From IMG/VR virus record IMGVR_UViG_3300023210_000001, positions 1-64,000 of that record: DNA of 64,000 nucleotides. One strand, written 5' to 3'. How positions within the stretch are numbered: the stretch's first letter is position 1; each line of letters begins with the position of its first letter. A model generated the notes under the pieces. That model worked only from the letters and a program-made list of their open reading frames with translations. It did no database searches and was not told the origin of the DNA. Position numbers and translations under genes: made by a program. Shown piece after piece: positions 40,812 to 49,771 of this stretch. Source of the DNA: a virus.

Positions 40812-42070
40812 TCGAGACCCTCCAACAAATCCGCCCCTGTTTGAGACGATGGACCGGGAAGATTCATCCCGCCTAAATTCGTGCCGTCGTTGACCCTGTA
40901 CAGCCGTTTCTTTCGACCCTTCAACGCTCGCAGGACTTCCGGGTCGGCCATTTTCGAACCGCTGTACGATCGAATCTGCGGATTCTGACGAGCCGCCCAA
41001 CCGATCCCGCCTCGCTTGTTGAAATATCGTTGAGCCTCCGTGAAGTTCGTTCCCTCCAAAGCCTTCGGAAGTCCTCCCCGTAGCGTTCTCGTCCCTTTCT
41101 TGTCTCCGTTCTTCATCGAATCCTTGACTGCGGCTTCGGATTCGACTGCTGGAATGAACGGCATCGTCGAGTGCGTACAGTACGGATGAAACGGAGGACC
41201 ACCATTCGGCGTATTTGAGAGAAGCGGGAAACCTGTTTTCTGGGCGGTGTCCGGATCGAGAGCGAAGACTCGACCCGCAAACAACGAACAGACGCACGGA
41301 GTCAACGGAGGATTCGGCGTGATCCGAACGAGCGTCACGCCCATCTCTCTGGTTCGATTATTTCTCGCCGTCGTCCGTATCTGGTTTTCCGTCGTCGTCG
41401 CCGTCATCTGGACATGATCGAAGATGTGCATTCTCCTCGGTCCGTTCTTCGTGACGACCGTCAAATACGGAGCCTCGATCAAGGATCGAGCGGCTTGTCC
41501 GCCTCTCCACGAATCCAATCCCATGAACGACTTCGGAGGTTTCCCCTTCGCAAGCATAGCATCGAGGATTTCGTTTCTTGCGGCTCCGGAACCTTCACCC
41601 ATGAAAACATTCATTGCGACATTTTCTCGGATCAAACGATTTTGTCGGAGGAGAAGTTTGTTCTGTGCGACATAAGTTTCGATGGATTGTCCGAGTTGTT
41701 TCGAAACACGCTTCAGTCTCGGCGTTATTCCGTTCGTCGGATCGTTCAACAGAAGAGCGATCTCTTCCTCGTGAACTACGGCCCAGTCCCGAGCGGCGTT
41801 GAGTTGCGATCTCGAAAACCCTTTTGCTCGAAGGAAATCGTTGACGAACTTCACATTCTTGTCGTAAGCCTTGCGGACTAATTGGTTCGCCCAGAGTTCG
41901 GAAGCCTTGTCGAGTTCGACGATGATTCTCCTCGCCTCCGCCAACAAGACAAGATGTCTCGGGGAAGCGGGAACGCCGAAAACATTGACCTCGACGGATC
42001 GAGCGAGTTTTTCCATCGCTTCTTTGTAGAACTCCAGCAGCACTTTGTCCGGGTTTCTCGGTCTTGCCAT
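40808..42070 (-). CDS. Minor head protein (phage Mu gpF / minor capsid type)
   Basis: 420 residues. Long helical N-terminal half, then C-V-C-S-L-F-A-G-R-V-F-A-L-D-P...PPFHPYCTHSTMPF, the Cys/His cluster found at the end of MuF-like and minor capsid proteins. Such proteins are packaged with the DNA and contact the portal. Unusually it lies 18 kb from the portal gene. Confidence 0.75.
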   Translation of the reverse strand: MARPRNPDKVLLEFYKEAMEKLARSVEVNVFGVPASPRHLVLLAEARRIIVELDKASELWANQLVRKAYDKNVKFVNDFLRAKGFSRSQLNAARDWAVVHEEEIALLLNDPTNGITPRLKRVSKQLGQSIETYVAQNKLLLRQNRLIRENVAMNVFMGEGSGAARNEILDAMLAKGKPPKSFMGLDSWRGGQAARSLIEAPYLTVVTKNGPRRMHIFDHVQMTATTTENQIRTTARNNRTREMGVTLVRITPNPPLTPCVCSLFAGRVFALDPDTAQKTGFPLLSNTPNGGPPFHPYCTHSTMPFIPAVESEAAVKDSMKNGDKKGTRTLRGGLPKALEGTNFTEAQRYFNKRGGIGWAARQNPQIRSYSGSKMADPEVLRALKGRKKRLYRVNDGTNLGGMNLPGPSSQTGADLLEGLE

Positions 42071-42513
42071 TACGATCGACCGATCCTTCCGCCCCTCCAG
42101 GAATAACGCTCAAGAAGTGCTTTCGCCCTTTGTGGGACTTCGTTGTCCCAGGTTACACTTCCGACGCCTTGAACGGATTCGACTCCGGTTCGTTCGTCTT
42201 GATTCAACGAAAATTTGTCGACCGTCAAAGCCGCCGCAACCTTGAAGTCCTCCGTGAGTTCGTCCAGCGTCGGGACCGATCCAGTCGTGTATGCTCGTTG
42301 TTCAATTCGAAAGCGTTGTTGAAGCATTCTCTGGATCGGTTTCAGCCAGATTCTTTCTAATTTCTCATCCGGTAAAGATTGAAGAGATTCGGATGTCGAC
42401 AACACCCGGAACTCGGCCACCGACAGCGGCGTCCAGGCGACGAACGATTCGAAACGACTGGAGGATCCGTTTCCGTATCGCCCCAAAAGCAATTCATGCC
42501 AAGATTCAGCCAT
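42070..42513 (-). CDS. Head-tail adaptor-like protein
   Basis: 147 residues, helical with LDELTEDFKVAAALTVDKFSL and the end RAKALLERYSWRGGRIGRS. 'Connector' by size and position next to the minor head and stopper genes. Low sequence-level support. Confidence 0.55.
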   Translation of the reverse strand: MAESWHELLLGRYGNGSSSRFESFVAWTPLSVAEFRVLSTSESLQSLPDEKLERIWLKPIQRMLQQRFRIEQRAYTTGSVPTLDELTEDFKVAAALTVDKFSLNQDERTGVESVQGVGSVTWDNEVPQRAKALLERYSWRGGRIGRS

Positions 42514-42866
42514 TACGAAACCGTCCTAATCTGAATTGATTGTTTCACTTTTCGAGTCTGACTGTCGCCGAGAACGAGCGACCAGATCATATAATATTGA
42601 CCAGCGACCAGGGAAGTCGTGTCGGACGCATTCATCGTCACGCTGGTTCTCTTCGAGGATCTGATCCCGGTCGTGACGGACACGGTGAGATCGGTCAACG
42701 CCACCGAAGCCGCCGATCCGGTTGAATCAAAGAGGGTCGCCGTCCCCGAAGAGATCGTGAATGCCTGAGCGTTCACCTCGTCGAAATCAGCCGACACCAC
42801 GACGGTCGTTCCCGAGGTCAACATCAGGCTCCCTTTGATCGTCGCATCGTAAAGCATCACGCTCAT
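42513..42866 (-). CDS. Small beta-rich structural protein
   Basis: 117 residues. Ig-like strand pattern (KGSLMLTSGTTVVVSADFDEVNAQAFTISSGTATLF...QYYMIWSLVLGDSQTRKVKQSIQIRTV). Resembles phage decoration or BppU-like N-terminal domains. No catalytic motif. Confidence 0.55.
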   Translation of the reverse strand: MSVMLYDATIKGSLMLTSGTTVVVSADFDEVNAQAFTISSGTATLFDSTGSAASVALTDLTVSVTTGIRSSKRTSVTMNASDTTSLVAGQYYMIWSLVLGDSQTRKVKQSIQIRTVS

Positions 42867-45826
42867 CGTTTCTCCTTCAATAATCCTTCGAGAGAAATCG
42901 TCGCAGGTTTCCCTCTTACCGATGTTATCGCAGAACGCCCCTCAAGAGCAATCGTCATTGTCGAACCGGCGAGCAACACATCCGCCGTTGCAGACACGAG
43001 GTGCGTTTGATCGGAGACCTCGCCGATTTCGACAATCTCCGATGATTTTACCGGAGAAACGAATCTTGACTCTGCGACCGAAATTCCCTCTTGCGAGAGT
43101 TCGAGATATCCGGAAAGAGTTATCCCGGCTTCCGAAATGGTCAAGATCTCGGTCGTCGTCGTGGTGCAACCTTTTGAGATTTGCTCTCCGACGGAAACCG
43201 TCTCCCCTTCGAGTATCGTTGACGACTGCTCCCTGGATTCGACTTCCGTGATCGTCAACGATTCCGACCCGGATACCGAAGCGTTCCAGTCGAGGGCGAA
43301 CGACTCCCCGGTGGTGATCGTCTCCGTGGCGATCTTCTTGGCAGAGATCAGCGTTGTTTCTCCGAGCGTCACCGATTCGGCGACCTCTTCGACTGATCCT
43401 TCGATAGCGATCTCTTCTGAGGCATTCTCCGAGACCGTGACGCTCTCCGTTACGGATTGCGTGTACCCGACAGAGGTCGTTGAGGTCTCTCCGATGGTCA
43501 GCGATTCTTCCGCCGTTGCCTCCGTCGCCGTGAGTTCCGCTACGATCTGTTCGGTCGTCGTTACCGTTTCCGCCGAAACTATCTCCGCCGTGAAGGTCGT
43601 TTCGGATTGTTCTCCGAGGAACACCGATTCGGCGACCTCTTCGACCGCTCCTTCGATGACGATCTCTTCGGCGACATTCTCCGAGACGGTGACTGTCTCC
43701 GTCTGGAGGATCAGTTTTGAAATGTCGATGATCGGCGATTCGGAAACCGCTACGGTCTCGACGACTTGTTCAACGGCGAACTCGGCGATCATTTGCTCTT
43801 CGGTGAGCGTCTCGGTCGCAGTCACCGTTTCCGTTGCAACCTTCTCGGCTGTCACCGTGAGAGAATCGACCTCGGTCGCTGTGACCGTCTCCGTGTCTGA
43901 GATCTCGGCTGTCACCGTGAGGGAATCGGCCTCCGTCGCCGTGACTGTCTCCGTGACTGCGGCCTCGGTCGCAAACACGAGGGAATCGACCTCCGTTGCG
44001 GTGACCGTTTCCGTGTCTGAGATCTCGGCCGTCACCGTGAGAGAATCGACCTCGGTCGCTGTGACCGTCTCCGTGTCTGAGATCTCGGCTGTCACCGTGA
44101 GGGAATCAGCCTCCGTCGCCGTGACTGTCTCCGTGACTGCGGCCTCGGTCGCAAATACGAGGGAATCGACCTCGGTCGCTGTGACTGTCTCGGTGATCTG
44201 TTCGACGGCGAACTCGGCGATCATTTGCTCTTCGGTGAGCGTCTCCGTCGCAGTCACCGTTTCCGTTGCAACCTTCTCGGCTGTCACCGTGAGGGAATCG
44301 ACCTCGGTCGCTGTGATCGTCTCGGTGGATGAGATCTCGGCTGTCACCGTGAGGGAATCGACCTCGGTCGCAGTGACTGTCTCCGTGACTGCGGCCTCGG
44401 TCGCAAATACGAGGGAATCGACCTCGGTCGCTGTGACTGTCTCGGTGGATGAGATCTCGGCTGTCACCGTGAGGGAATCGGCCTCCGTCGCCGTGACTGT
44501 CTCCGTGACTGCGGTCTCTGTCGTAAATGCGAGGGAATCGACCTCGGTCGCCGTGACTGTCTCCGTGGCTGCGGTCTCTGTCGTAAATGCGAGGGTATCG
44601 ACCTCGGTCGCCGTGACTGTCTCCGTGTCTGAGATCTCCGATGTCACTGCGAGAGAATCGACCTCCGTCGCCGTGACTGTCTCGGTGATCTGTTCGACGG
44701 CGAACTCGGCGATCATTTGCTCTTCGGTGAGCGTCTCCGTCGCCGTGACCGTCTCCGTGTCTGAGATCTCGGCTGTCACCGTGAGGGAATCGACCTCGGT
44801 CGCCGTGACCGTCTCCGTGTCTGAGATCTCGGCTGTCACCGTGAGGGAATCAGCCTCCGTCGCCGTGACTGTCTCCGTGGCTGCGGTCTCTGTCGCAAAT
44901 GAGAGAGCATCGACCTCGGTCGCCGTGACCGTCTCCGTGTCTGAGATCTCGGCTGTCACCGTGAGGGTATCGACCTCCGTCGCTGTGATCGTCTCGGCGA
45001 TCTGTTCGACGGCGAACTCGGCGATCATTTGCTCTTCGGTGAGAGCCTCCGTTGCGGTGATCGTCTCCGTTGCGGTGATCTCCGTCGCCGCTGCGAGGGA
45101 ACCGACCTCCGTCGCCGTGACCGTCTCCGTCGCCGTCTGTGAGTGAGCCGTTCCTGCGGCACTCGCCGCCCGGAATGCTATATGCCACGAAACCCAATCT
45201 CGCCCACCAGGAGCATTACAAGACAGACCAGTCGCAATCGTTGTGCCTGTGTCGAGATCCTGCATCATTCCGATGGTGCCCTGGCCGCCCGTACCTGAGA
45301 GTTGTGCATCGATTGAGAAGCCTGTTGGTGATGGATTCGTGAATGTCGTATCTCTCGACCAGCCGACAAAGCCAACTTGTATAAAGTTGCCGCTGCCAGT
45401 CGGAGCCGCAACGAGGGACCATGCAACATTGCCGTTTCCTGTGTTGCCGCCACCTGTTAAAACATCAGCCGCTCCTCTGTACACGCTCACCGTGCATTTC
45501 TGTCCAGACCCTCCGTAACCAGTTCCGGTTGTTATCCTGTCTTCCGAGTTCGTCCCATGAGTTGCAGTAGTCCATTTTCCCCACCACACAGACAGCATCG
45601 CATTGCCATTTGTGCTGTAGTCCAGAAGTGACAGTGCGTGAGATGAAGTGTTGGCTGAATTCCTGAACCTCGGAGCCTCGCCAGCGACATCAGGGATATT
45701 GTCAGCATCCTTGCCGCCCATGACACCAACCAAAACGATGTCGCCATCTGCGAACGCCGTACCCGGAACAATGACCGCACCATCCGGGTTGCCGATTGTG
45801 GTGATATACGGATTGGTAATCGCCAT
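42863..45826 (-). CDS. Giant repetitive structural protein (20-residue repeats)
   Basis: 987 residues. The N-terminal 220 residues form a Gly/Thr-rich beta domain (GFSIDAQLSGTGGQGTIGMMQDLDTG). Residues about 230-660 are dozens of 20-residue repeats of the form ETVTATEVDSLTVTAEISDT, encoded by exact 60-bp periods. These are followed by a decaying variant (ESVTVSENASEEIAIEG) and a short C-terminal domain. Strongly acidic, Thr/Val/Glu-rich. Likely a long fibrous surface spike or head fibre. The mirror plus-strand frame across the repeats is an artefact. Confidence 0.8.
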   Translation of the reverse strand: MAITNPYITTIGNPDGAVIVPGTAFADGDIVLVGVMGGKDADNIPDVAGEAPRFRNSANTSSHALSLLDYSTNGNAMLSVWWGKWTTATHGTNSEDRITTGTGYGGSGQKCTVSVYRGAADVLTGGGNTGNGNVAWSLVAAPTGSGNFIQVGFVGWSRDTTFTNPSPTGFSIDAQLSGTGGQGTIGMMQDLDTGTTIATGLSCNAPGGRDWVSWHIAFRAASAAGTAHSQTATETVTATEVGSLAAATEITATETITATEALTEEQMIAEFAVEQIAETITATEVDTLTVTAEISDTETVTATEVDALSFATETAATETVTATEADSLTVTAEISDTETVTATEVDSLTVTAEISDTETVTATETLTEEQMIAEFAVEQITETVTATEVDSLAVTSEISDTETVTATEVDTLAFTTETAATETVTATEVDSLAFTTETAVTETVTATEADSLTVTAEISSTETVTATEVDSLVFATEAAVTETVTATEVDSLTVTAEISSTETITATEVDSLTVTAEKVATETVTATETLTEEQMIAEFAVEQITETVTATEVDSLVFATEAAVTETVTATEADSLTVTAEISDTETVTATEVDSLTVTAEISDTETVTATEVDSLVFATEAAVTETVTATEADSLTVTAEISDTETVTATEVDSLTVTAEKVATETVTATETLTEEQMIAEFAVEQVVETVAVSESPIIDISKLILQTETVTVSENVAEEIVIEGAVEEVAESVFLGEQSETTFTAEIVSAETVTTTEQIVAELTATEATAEESLTIGETSTTSVGYTQSVTESVTVSENASEEIAIEGSVEEVAESVTLGETTLISAKKIATETITTGESFALDWNASVSGSESLTITEVESREQSSTILEGETVSVGEQISKGCTTTTTEILTISEAGITLSGYLELSQEGISVAESRFVSPVKSSEIVEIGEVSDQTHLVSATADVLLAGSTMTIALEGRSAITSVRGKPATISLEGLLKEKR

Positions 45827-47007
45827 CAGGCTTCGGTGTATTCTATTTTGATATAGACCTTGCCGGGTGCATCCATGTCTTCAACTACAAACTGGACGAC
45901 ATCGCCAGCAGGGACCAGCAATCCTTGCCCTGCGAAAGTCTCGATATCGAACACCGAAGATCTGGTATCTGTCATGGATGGCGGGCTTGCAGGATTATAT
46001 CCATACAATGCCGTCGTCTTGGTTCCGCTCTCGAACTTCCTCACGGTGTGTGTGCCCTTGGCGTCTCTTGGATCGGTTGTCACATATGGATGGCCAGTGG
46101 TTCCGTCAGCATTCAGAAGTGAAGAATTCGTTCCCCATTTGTGGGCTAGATATCCTTCGATTTCCTGACGCTGAGTCGCTCCCATTACATCGATGGACTC
46201 GTTGTAGACCAGAAGTTCTCTGATCCAGAAGGTAGCCGATCCAGCAGTGCCGCCTGTGGTCTCTGACTTGTTCAGGAAGTCGAAGTTGAAAGCATGGGTG
46301 AATGTCGAGGTATCGTTGAGGACTTCTTCTCCATTCATGAAATCCCACACTTCTTTGCTCGCACTGTGCGACAACATTCTGACGCAATCGTTGCTCATCA
46401 GGCTGCCTGACCAGAGTTCCTCATTTCCACCAGCGTCGATAACTGCACACTTATTGTTCTCGATTCCCCAGATGGATACGAGATCAGACCTTGACGCATT
46501 GGTTCCGCCGAATAGGTGACCTTCACGGCTAGAGTTTTTCGTGACAGTTTCCAGTGCTACAAAAATAGTCCATTGATCCGTTGCACCGAAATGAAAGTAT
46601 GCCGATGGCAAATCGACGAACTCTCCAGGAGCGACGACGATGGCTGGACCGCCAGCCGCACCGCCCATAGGGATCCGATAGTACGATGGACGATCCGCAC
46701 TGGTTGCCTGACCAACCGTTCTCCTTGGGTCATACCAGGACTTCCAAGTCGTGACATCGCTGCCCGTAGTGACATTGCCGAATGTCTCATTCTTGTCTGC
46801 GAGAAGTGCAAAGGTGAGGGATTCGCCGAAGACATCCGTCTTCAACTGATCGACAGTCATGTTTAACTTTAAAGGAGAGTTGTTCTCTTTCAGCACATAC
46901 ACATTGTTGATCTTGTGAGCAGTTGATGAGACATAGGCGGTTGTCGCCGGGTAGCCGTTGACAGGCTTGGCGACTTCCGTATCAAAGGACAGTGTTCTGA
47001 ACGCCAT
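45826..47007 (-). CDS. Lectin-like structural protein
   Basis: 393 residues. The central part (about 120-290) looks like a concanavalin/laminin-G-type domain: YFHFGATDQWTIFVALETVTK, EGHLFGGTNASRSDLVSI, ATFWIRELLVYNESIDVMGATQRQEIEGYLAHKWG. The last phrase is a hallmark of such domains in phage and marine bacterial proteins. Likely glycan-binding. DNA composition differs from its neighbours, as does the 5' part of the 987-residue gene, suggesting joint transfer. Confidence 0.7.
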   Translation of the reverse strand: MAFRTLSFDTEVAKPVNGYPATTAYVSSTAHKINNVYVLKENNSPLKLNMTVDQLKTDVFGESLTFALLADKNETFGNVTTGSDVTTWKSWYDPRRTVGQATSADRPSYYRIPMGGAAGGPAIVVAPGEFVDLPSAYFHFGATDQWTIFVALETVTKNSSREGHLFGGTNASRSDLVSIWGIENNKCAVIDAGGNEELWSGSLMSNDCVRMLSHSASKEVWDFMNGEEVLNDTSTFTHAFNFDFLNKSETTGGTAGSATFWIRELLVYNESIDVMGATQRQEIEGYLAHKWGTNSSLLNADGTTGHPYVTTDPRDAKGTHTVRKFESGTKTTALYGYNPASPPSMTDTRSSVFDIETFAGQGLLVPAGDVVQFVVEDMDAPGKVYIKIEYTEA

Positions 47008-47031
47008 GTTGTACTACCTTTTCGACAAAGT

Positions 47032-47073
47032 AACGGTCCCCGGACAGAAGCCCACCAAAGTCCGAGGACCGTT
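47032..47073 (-). terminator. Intergenic hairpin (possible terminator or processing site)
   Basis: Perfect outer stem AACGGTCC / GGACCGTT and inner CGGAC / GTCCG around a 15-nt loop, between the 232- and 393-residue genes. The transcribed tail ACTTTGTCG is a poor U-tract, so partial termination or mRNA protection is more likely than full stop. Confidence 0.5.
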
Positions 47074-47101
47074 GAAGAAGGTCGATGCTAAGGTAGCATT
47101 T

Positions 47102-47800
47102 CTACGCAAATGTCCATTCGAACTGGACCGCAAGAGTGTCGTTCGTTCCCTTGTTGATCGCCGTGAAAGTGATGCGGCTGATCGCATCTCCCGCCGCCAG
47201 AGCCGAAACCATGACTGCTTCGGTGATCGCTTGACTTTGCACCGCAGCGGTTCCGAATGTCGTTTTCCATGTCACGACGGATCCAGACCTCGATGGATAA
47301 TTTAAGTCGAAATCAATGTTCGGAGTCGTCCCGGTGCAAACCGTTTGGATATCGGTGTTGCCGACTGCCGGAGCCGTCGTTCCCGTTCCGACTGTGATCC
47401 CGGTCGGGTTCTTCGGTGCGGTGGTCGCAAGCACATCGGCCATTCGTGCGGCCACTGTCGCCGTGCCATTCGTCAGAACGAGGTTCGGTTGGTTACGGAT
47501 CTCGACAAGGTTCGCCGGACGAACCCACAATCCGAGATATTGAACGAACCCTGCTTCGATATTTTCGGCTTGGTAACGGAAGCCCTGTCCGATCTCCTTG
47601 AAGATCGAGCCGACTGCGACTGTTCCCATGTCCAACAGTTCGGAGAGCGTGTGCGTCGATCCGTTGTCAGCGGTGAACAGCCGATCTTCGCCTTCGTACA
47701 TTTCGACGGTCGCTCGACCTCTGATCCCGAGACTGTCCCGTGATGGACCCTTGCCGAAAATCACGCTGCTGTTTTCTGAAGTTCCCAATGCGTCACTCAT
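47102..47800 (-). CDS. Structural protein (decoration/fibre type), unknown
   Basis: 232 residues, beta-rich. SVIFGKGPSRDSLGIRGRATVEMYEG near the start, and TGITVGTGTTAPAVGNTDIQTVC in the middle, which resembles phage fibre 'GTGTTxPxxxD' segments. Lies in the late block; 8-bp overlap with the preceding small gene. Confidence 0.6.
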   Translation of the reverse strand: MSDALGTSENSSVIFGKGPSRDSLGIRGRATVEMYEGEDRLFTADNGSTHTLSELLDMGTVAVGSIFKEIGQGFRYQAENIEAGFVQYLGLWVRPANLVEIRNQPNLVLTNGTATVAARMADVLATTAPKNPTGITVGTGTTAPAVGNTDIQTVCTGTTPNIDFDLNYPSRSGSVVTWKTTFGTAAVQSQAITEAVMVSALAAGDAISRITFTAINKGTNDTLAVQFEWTFA

Positions 47801-48011
47801 CTTTTGTTTCCTCTTCTTTTTTCAGATCGACCAACAATTCGGCGGTCCGATCAAGTGCGGCTCGTGCCACTCCCAGGATCGCTTCGATGTCCCCATTATC
47901 AGAATGTCGCTTCAGGTCGTCAACGGTTTTTCGATGTTCTGGAGGAAGTGCTTGTGCCACTTGATCCATTTCTCCGCTTGCCATTGCTCGGAATAATGCT
48001 TCGCCATCCAT
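47793..48011 (-). CDS. Small helical late protein
   Basis: 72 residues from the ATG at 48011 (MDGEALFRAMASGEMDQVAQAL). Amphipathic helices and a charged end (VDLKKEEETKDE). Begins inside the end of the glycosyltransferase gene, in another frame. Longer readings of the same frame upstream are shadows of that gene. Confidence 0.6.
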   Translation of the reverse strand: MDGEALFRAMASGEMDQVAQALPPEHRKTVDDLKRHSDNGDIEAILGVARAALDRTAELLVDLKKEEETKDE

Positions 48012-48862
48012 CGTCGACTCTCTTTCATTGTGGATTCGAGAAGGACCGGATTCTCGATCAACATTCTCAGGTTTCGGTAAATCTCTTTTTCCCCGGTTTG
48101 AATCACGGGGAGACAAATATCTTTTCCCATTAACCTCGAAACTGCGTACTGCGTATCGGAGTCGATCCAGGTCAGGACCGCCGCACCGCAGGATAAACTT
48201 TCCAATGTCGTCGAGTGATACGAACCAGTCGAACATTCGTCGATGACGATGTGGGCACGACGACGAGCCGCCATGATCTGCTCGAACGGCGTATCTTCGA
48301 GAAGGTAGATATTCACCTTCGGCCTCAAAGCCGTATCGTTCAGAATCCTTCGAAACGCCAACATCGTGTCGGGGTACGATTTCCTCGTCCAGCCTTCTTT
48401 CGATTTCGATGTCGGCGTGTAAACGATGTTTATCTTGTCGTCGCTCTTCTCGCCCGGAACGAACCGAGGATCGTCGATCGGAACGGCGTTCGGTAAGACA
48501 TCGAGGTTCTCGGCGAATCGAGCCGGAGACTGAGCGACGACCGTCGAACGGGTCGCCAACGGTTCCTGTTCGATCCACCGAAGCGGATCCGTTGAATGAT
48601 GTCGAGTCCAAGGTTTCCCGTGAGCGTGTTCTCCGCCCATCTCCGCCGTCAGAATCACGACATCGCACTCCGTCGAAGCGTTCTCGGCTTCCGTCGATCC
48701 TTGTCGGAGGTCCGTCGGATAAGTTCTTCCGCCGTAGGCTCCCGGATCGTACACGACGGATCTCGCCCATCCTCCATCGGCTCGAAGGATCGGATCGCAG
48801 ACTTGCGAGACACGCCAGGGCATACCGGACATCGGCGTTTGACTGACAAAGAGCATTTTCAT
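47912..48862 (-). CDS. Glycosyltransferase, GT-B (family 1/4) type
   Basis: 316 residues. C-terminal Rossmann half with INIVYTPTSKSKEG, ARRRAHIVIDECSTGSYHSTTLESLSCGAAVLTW (the E-x7-E-like donor-binding region of GT4 enzymes) and DSDTQYAVSRL. The N-terminal acceptor half is shorter than usual. Phage enzymes of this kind glycosylate DNA bases or structural proteins; its place at the start of the late block favours virion or coat modification. Start at 48862. Confidence 0.78.
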   Translation of the reverse strand: MKMLFVSQTPMSGMPWRVSQVCDPILRADGGWARSVVYDPGAYGGRTYPTDLRQGSTEAENASTECDVVILTAEMGGEHAHGKPWTRHHSTDPLRWIEQEPLATRSTVVAQSPARFAENLDVLPNAVPIDDPRFVPGEKSDDKINIVYTPTSKSKEGWTRKSYPDTMLAFRRILNDTALRPKVNIYLLEDTPFEQIMAARRRAHIVIDECSTGSYHSTTLESLSCGAAVLTWIDSDTQYAVSRLMGKDICLPVIQTGEKEIYRNLRMLIENPVLLESTMKESRRWMAKHYSEQWQAEKWIKWHKHFLQNIEKPLTT

Positions 48863-48875
48863 TTCGTCAGTTTAT

Positions 48876-48913
48876 AAAAAAAAGGGCTGACTTGCAATGA
48901 AGCAAGCCCGCCC
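48876..48913 (-). terminator. Intrinsic terminator in the leader of the late operon
   Basis: Minus strand: 12-bp stem GGGCGGGCTTGC / GCAAGTCAGCCC with one mismatch, 6-nt loop, then eight U. This is the best intrinsic terminator in the window. It lies only about 12 nt after the predicted start site of the promoter at 48932-48959 and 14 bp before the glycosyltransferase ATG. Confidence 0.88.
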
Positions 48914-48931
48914 AGGAACGAAAGAACTGTC

Positions 48932-48959
48932 AGTATGAACCGGGTCGACCGGAAGTCAA
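48932..48959 (-). promoter_or_regulatory. Probable late-operon promoter
   Basis: -35 TTGACT (48954-48959), 16-bp spacer, -10 CATACT (48932-48937). It differs from the cassette promoters outside the boxes. It is the only good promoter seen upstream of the 22-kb structural block and is followed at once by a terminator, which implies antitermination or attenuation. Confidence 0.68.
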
Positions 48960-48964
48960 GCGGA

Positions 48965-49600
48965 TCAGACCATGGCGATCCGGTTGACGACGGTCTGTTG
49001 CACTCCGTCGAACTCTTTGTGAGCCTTGACGGTGACTCGAATCGTCGCCGTCGAGCCGACCTCGAACGACTCCGGGACTTGTCCGAAACAAGTCATCTCG
49101 TCGTCGCCGACGAGGAACTTCTCGATCGAGAAGAAGTCGCCGTAACGGTTCTTCTTCTCCTCCGAAGCAACATATGTCGCTTCGAGGTTGATCCGCTGAC
49201 CGATCTCGGAGATGTGACGGCTCTTCGAGGTCGCCCGGTTCTCGGTTTCGACCTTTTCTCGTTGAGCGTCCTTCGTCGCCTTCTTGACCTTCCAGTCTGC
49301 GGCGATCTTGCGGAGAGCGGCGATCTGCTTCTCCGTCGGGGTGTACCCGTTGGCGGATCTGGCGAAGTCGATCGAGAGCGGTTCGCCGCCGAATCCCTCG
49401 TCACCCGGCTCGTAGTTCGGGTCGATCGGCTCTTCGTCTCTGATCGTGACGATCTTCTTCACGAAGTCCATCCAGCGGACTCCGTGGATCTCTCTGGCGA
49501 GGTTGATTCCCTCGACGCTTCTCCAGAAGCGGTTCGCCTTCTTCGAAGAGTTGTGCCGTTTGTTTCTCTCGATCCCTTGCTGGTAGTAAAAGTTCGACAT
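48965..49600 (-). CDS. Unknown 211-residue cassette protein
   Basis: Start at 49600 (MSNFYYQQGIERNKRH). Basic N-terminal third, Lys-rich middle helix (DWKVKKATKDAQREKVETENR), C-terminal beta segment (STATIRVTVKAHKEFDG). Possibly nucleic-acid-binding. Monocistronic, from P12. Confidence 0.7.
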   Translation of the reverse strand: MSNFYYQQGIERNKRHNSSKKANRFWRSVEGINLAREIHGVRWMDFVKKIVTIRDEEPIDPNYEPGDEGFGGEPLSIDFARSANGYTPTEKQIAALRKIAADWKVKKATKDAQREKVETENRATSKSRHISEIGQRINLEATYVASEEKKNRYGDFFSIEKFLVGDDEMTCFGQVPESFEVGSTATIRVTVKAHKEFDGVQQTVVNRIAMV

Positions 49601-49629
49601 GGTTCCTTCTTTCGTTTCCGTTTCTCTCC

Positions 49630-49717
49630 GAGGGAAGAACCTTTCCTCCCTCTCATAAAAACAAGTATAGGACAAATCTGAGACAGGTCAACCCTATTTC
49701 GGTTTTTCTCGAAAGTA
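49630..49717 (-). promoter_or_regulatory. Promoter cassette P12
   Basis: -35 TTGACC at 49686-49691, -10 TATACT at 49664-49669, palindrome TTTCTCGAAA at 49705-49714, 5' stem-loop at 49630-49652. Confidence 0.9.
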
Positions 49718-49731
49718 TTTCCGGAGTATCT

Positions 49732-49755
49732 CCGGGGAGGATCGACCCTCCCCGG
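49732..49755. terminator. 3' hairpin after the 124-residue gene
   Basis: CCGGGGAGG / CCTCCCCGG stem beyond the stop at 49772. No U-tract on either strand. Confidence 0.45.
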
Positions 49756-49771
49756 AAGCACTCTGAGATTT

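Noticed and set aside
43137-45146. 669-codon open frame on the plus strand
   Set aside because: It mirrors the 60-bp repeats of the minus-strand 987-residue gene; the repeat has no stop in that frame. No ribosome-binding site or promoter.
47793-48770. 325-codon version of the small late gene
   Set aside because: Everything upstream of the ATG at 48011 is the glycosyltransferase gene read in another frame (Arg/Ser-rich shadow).
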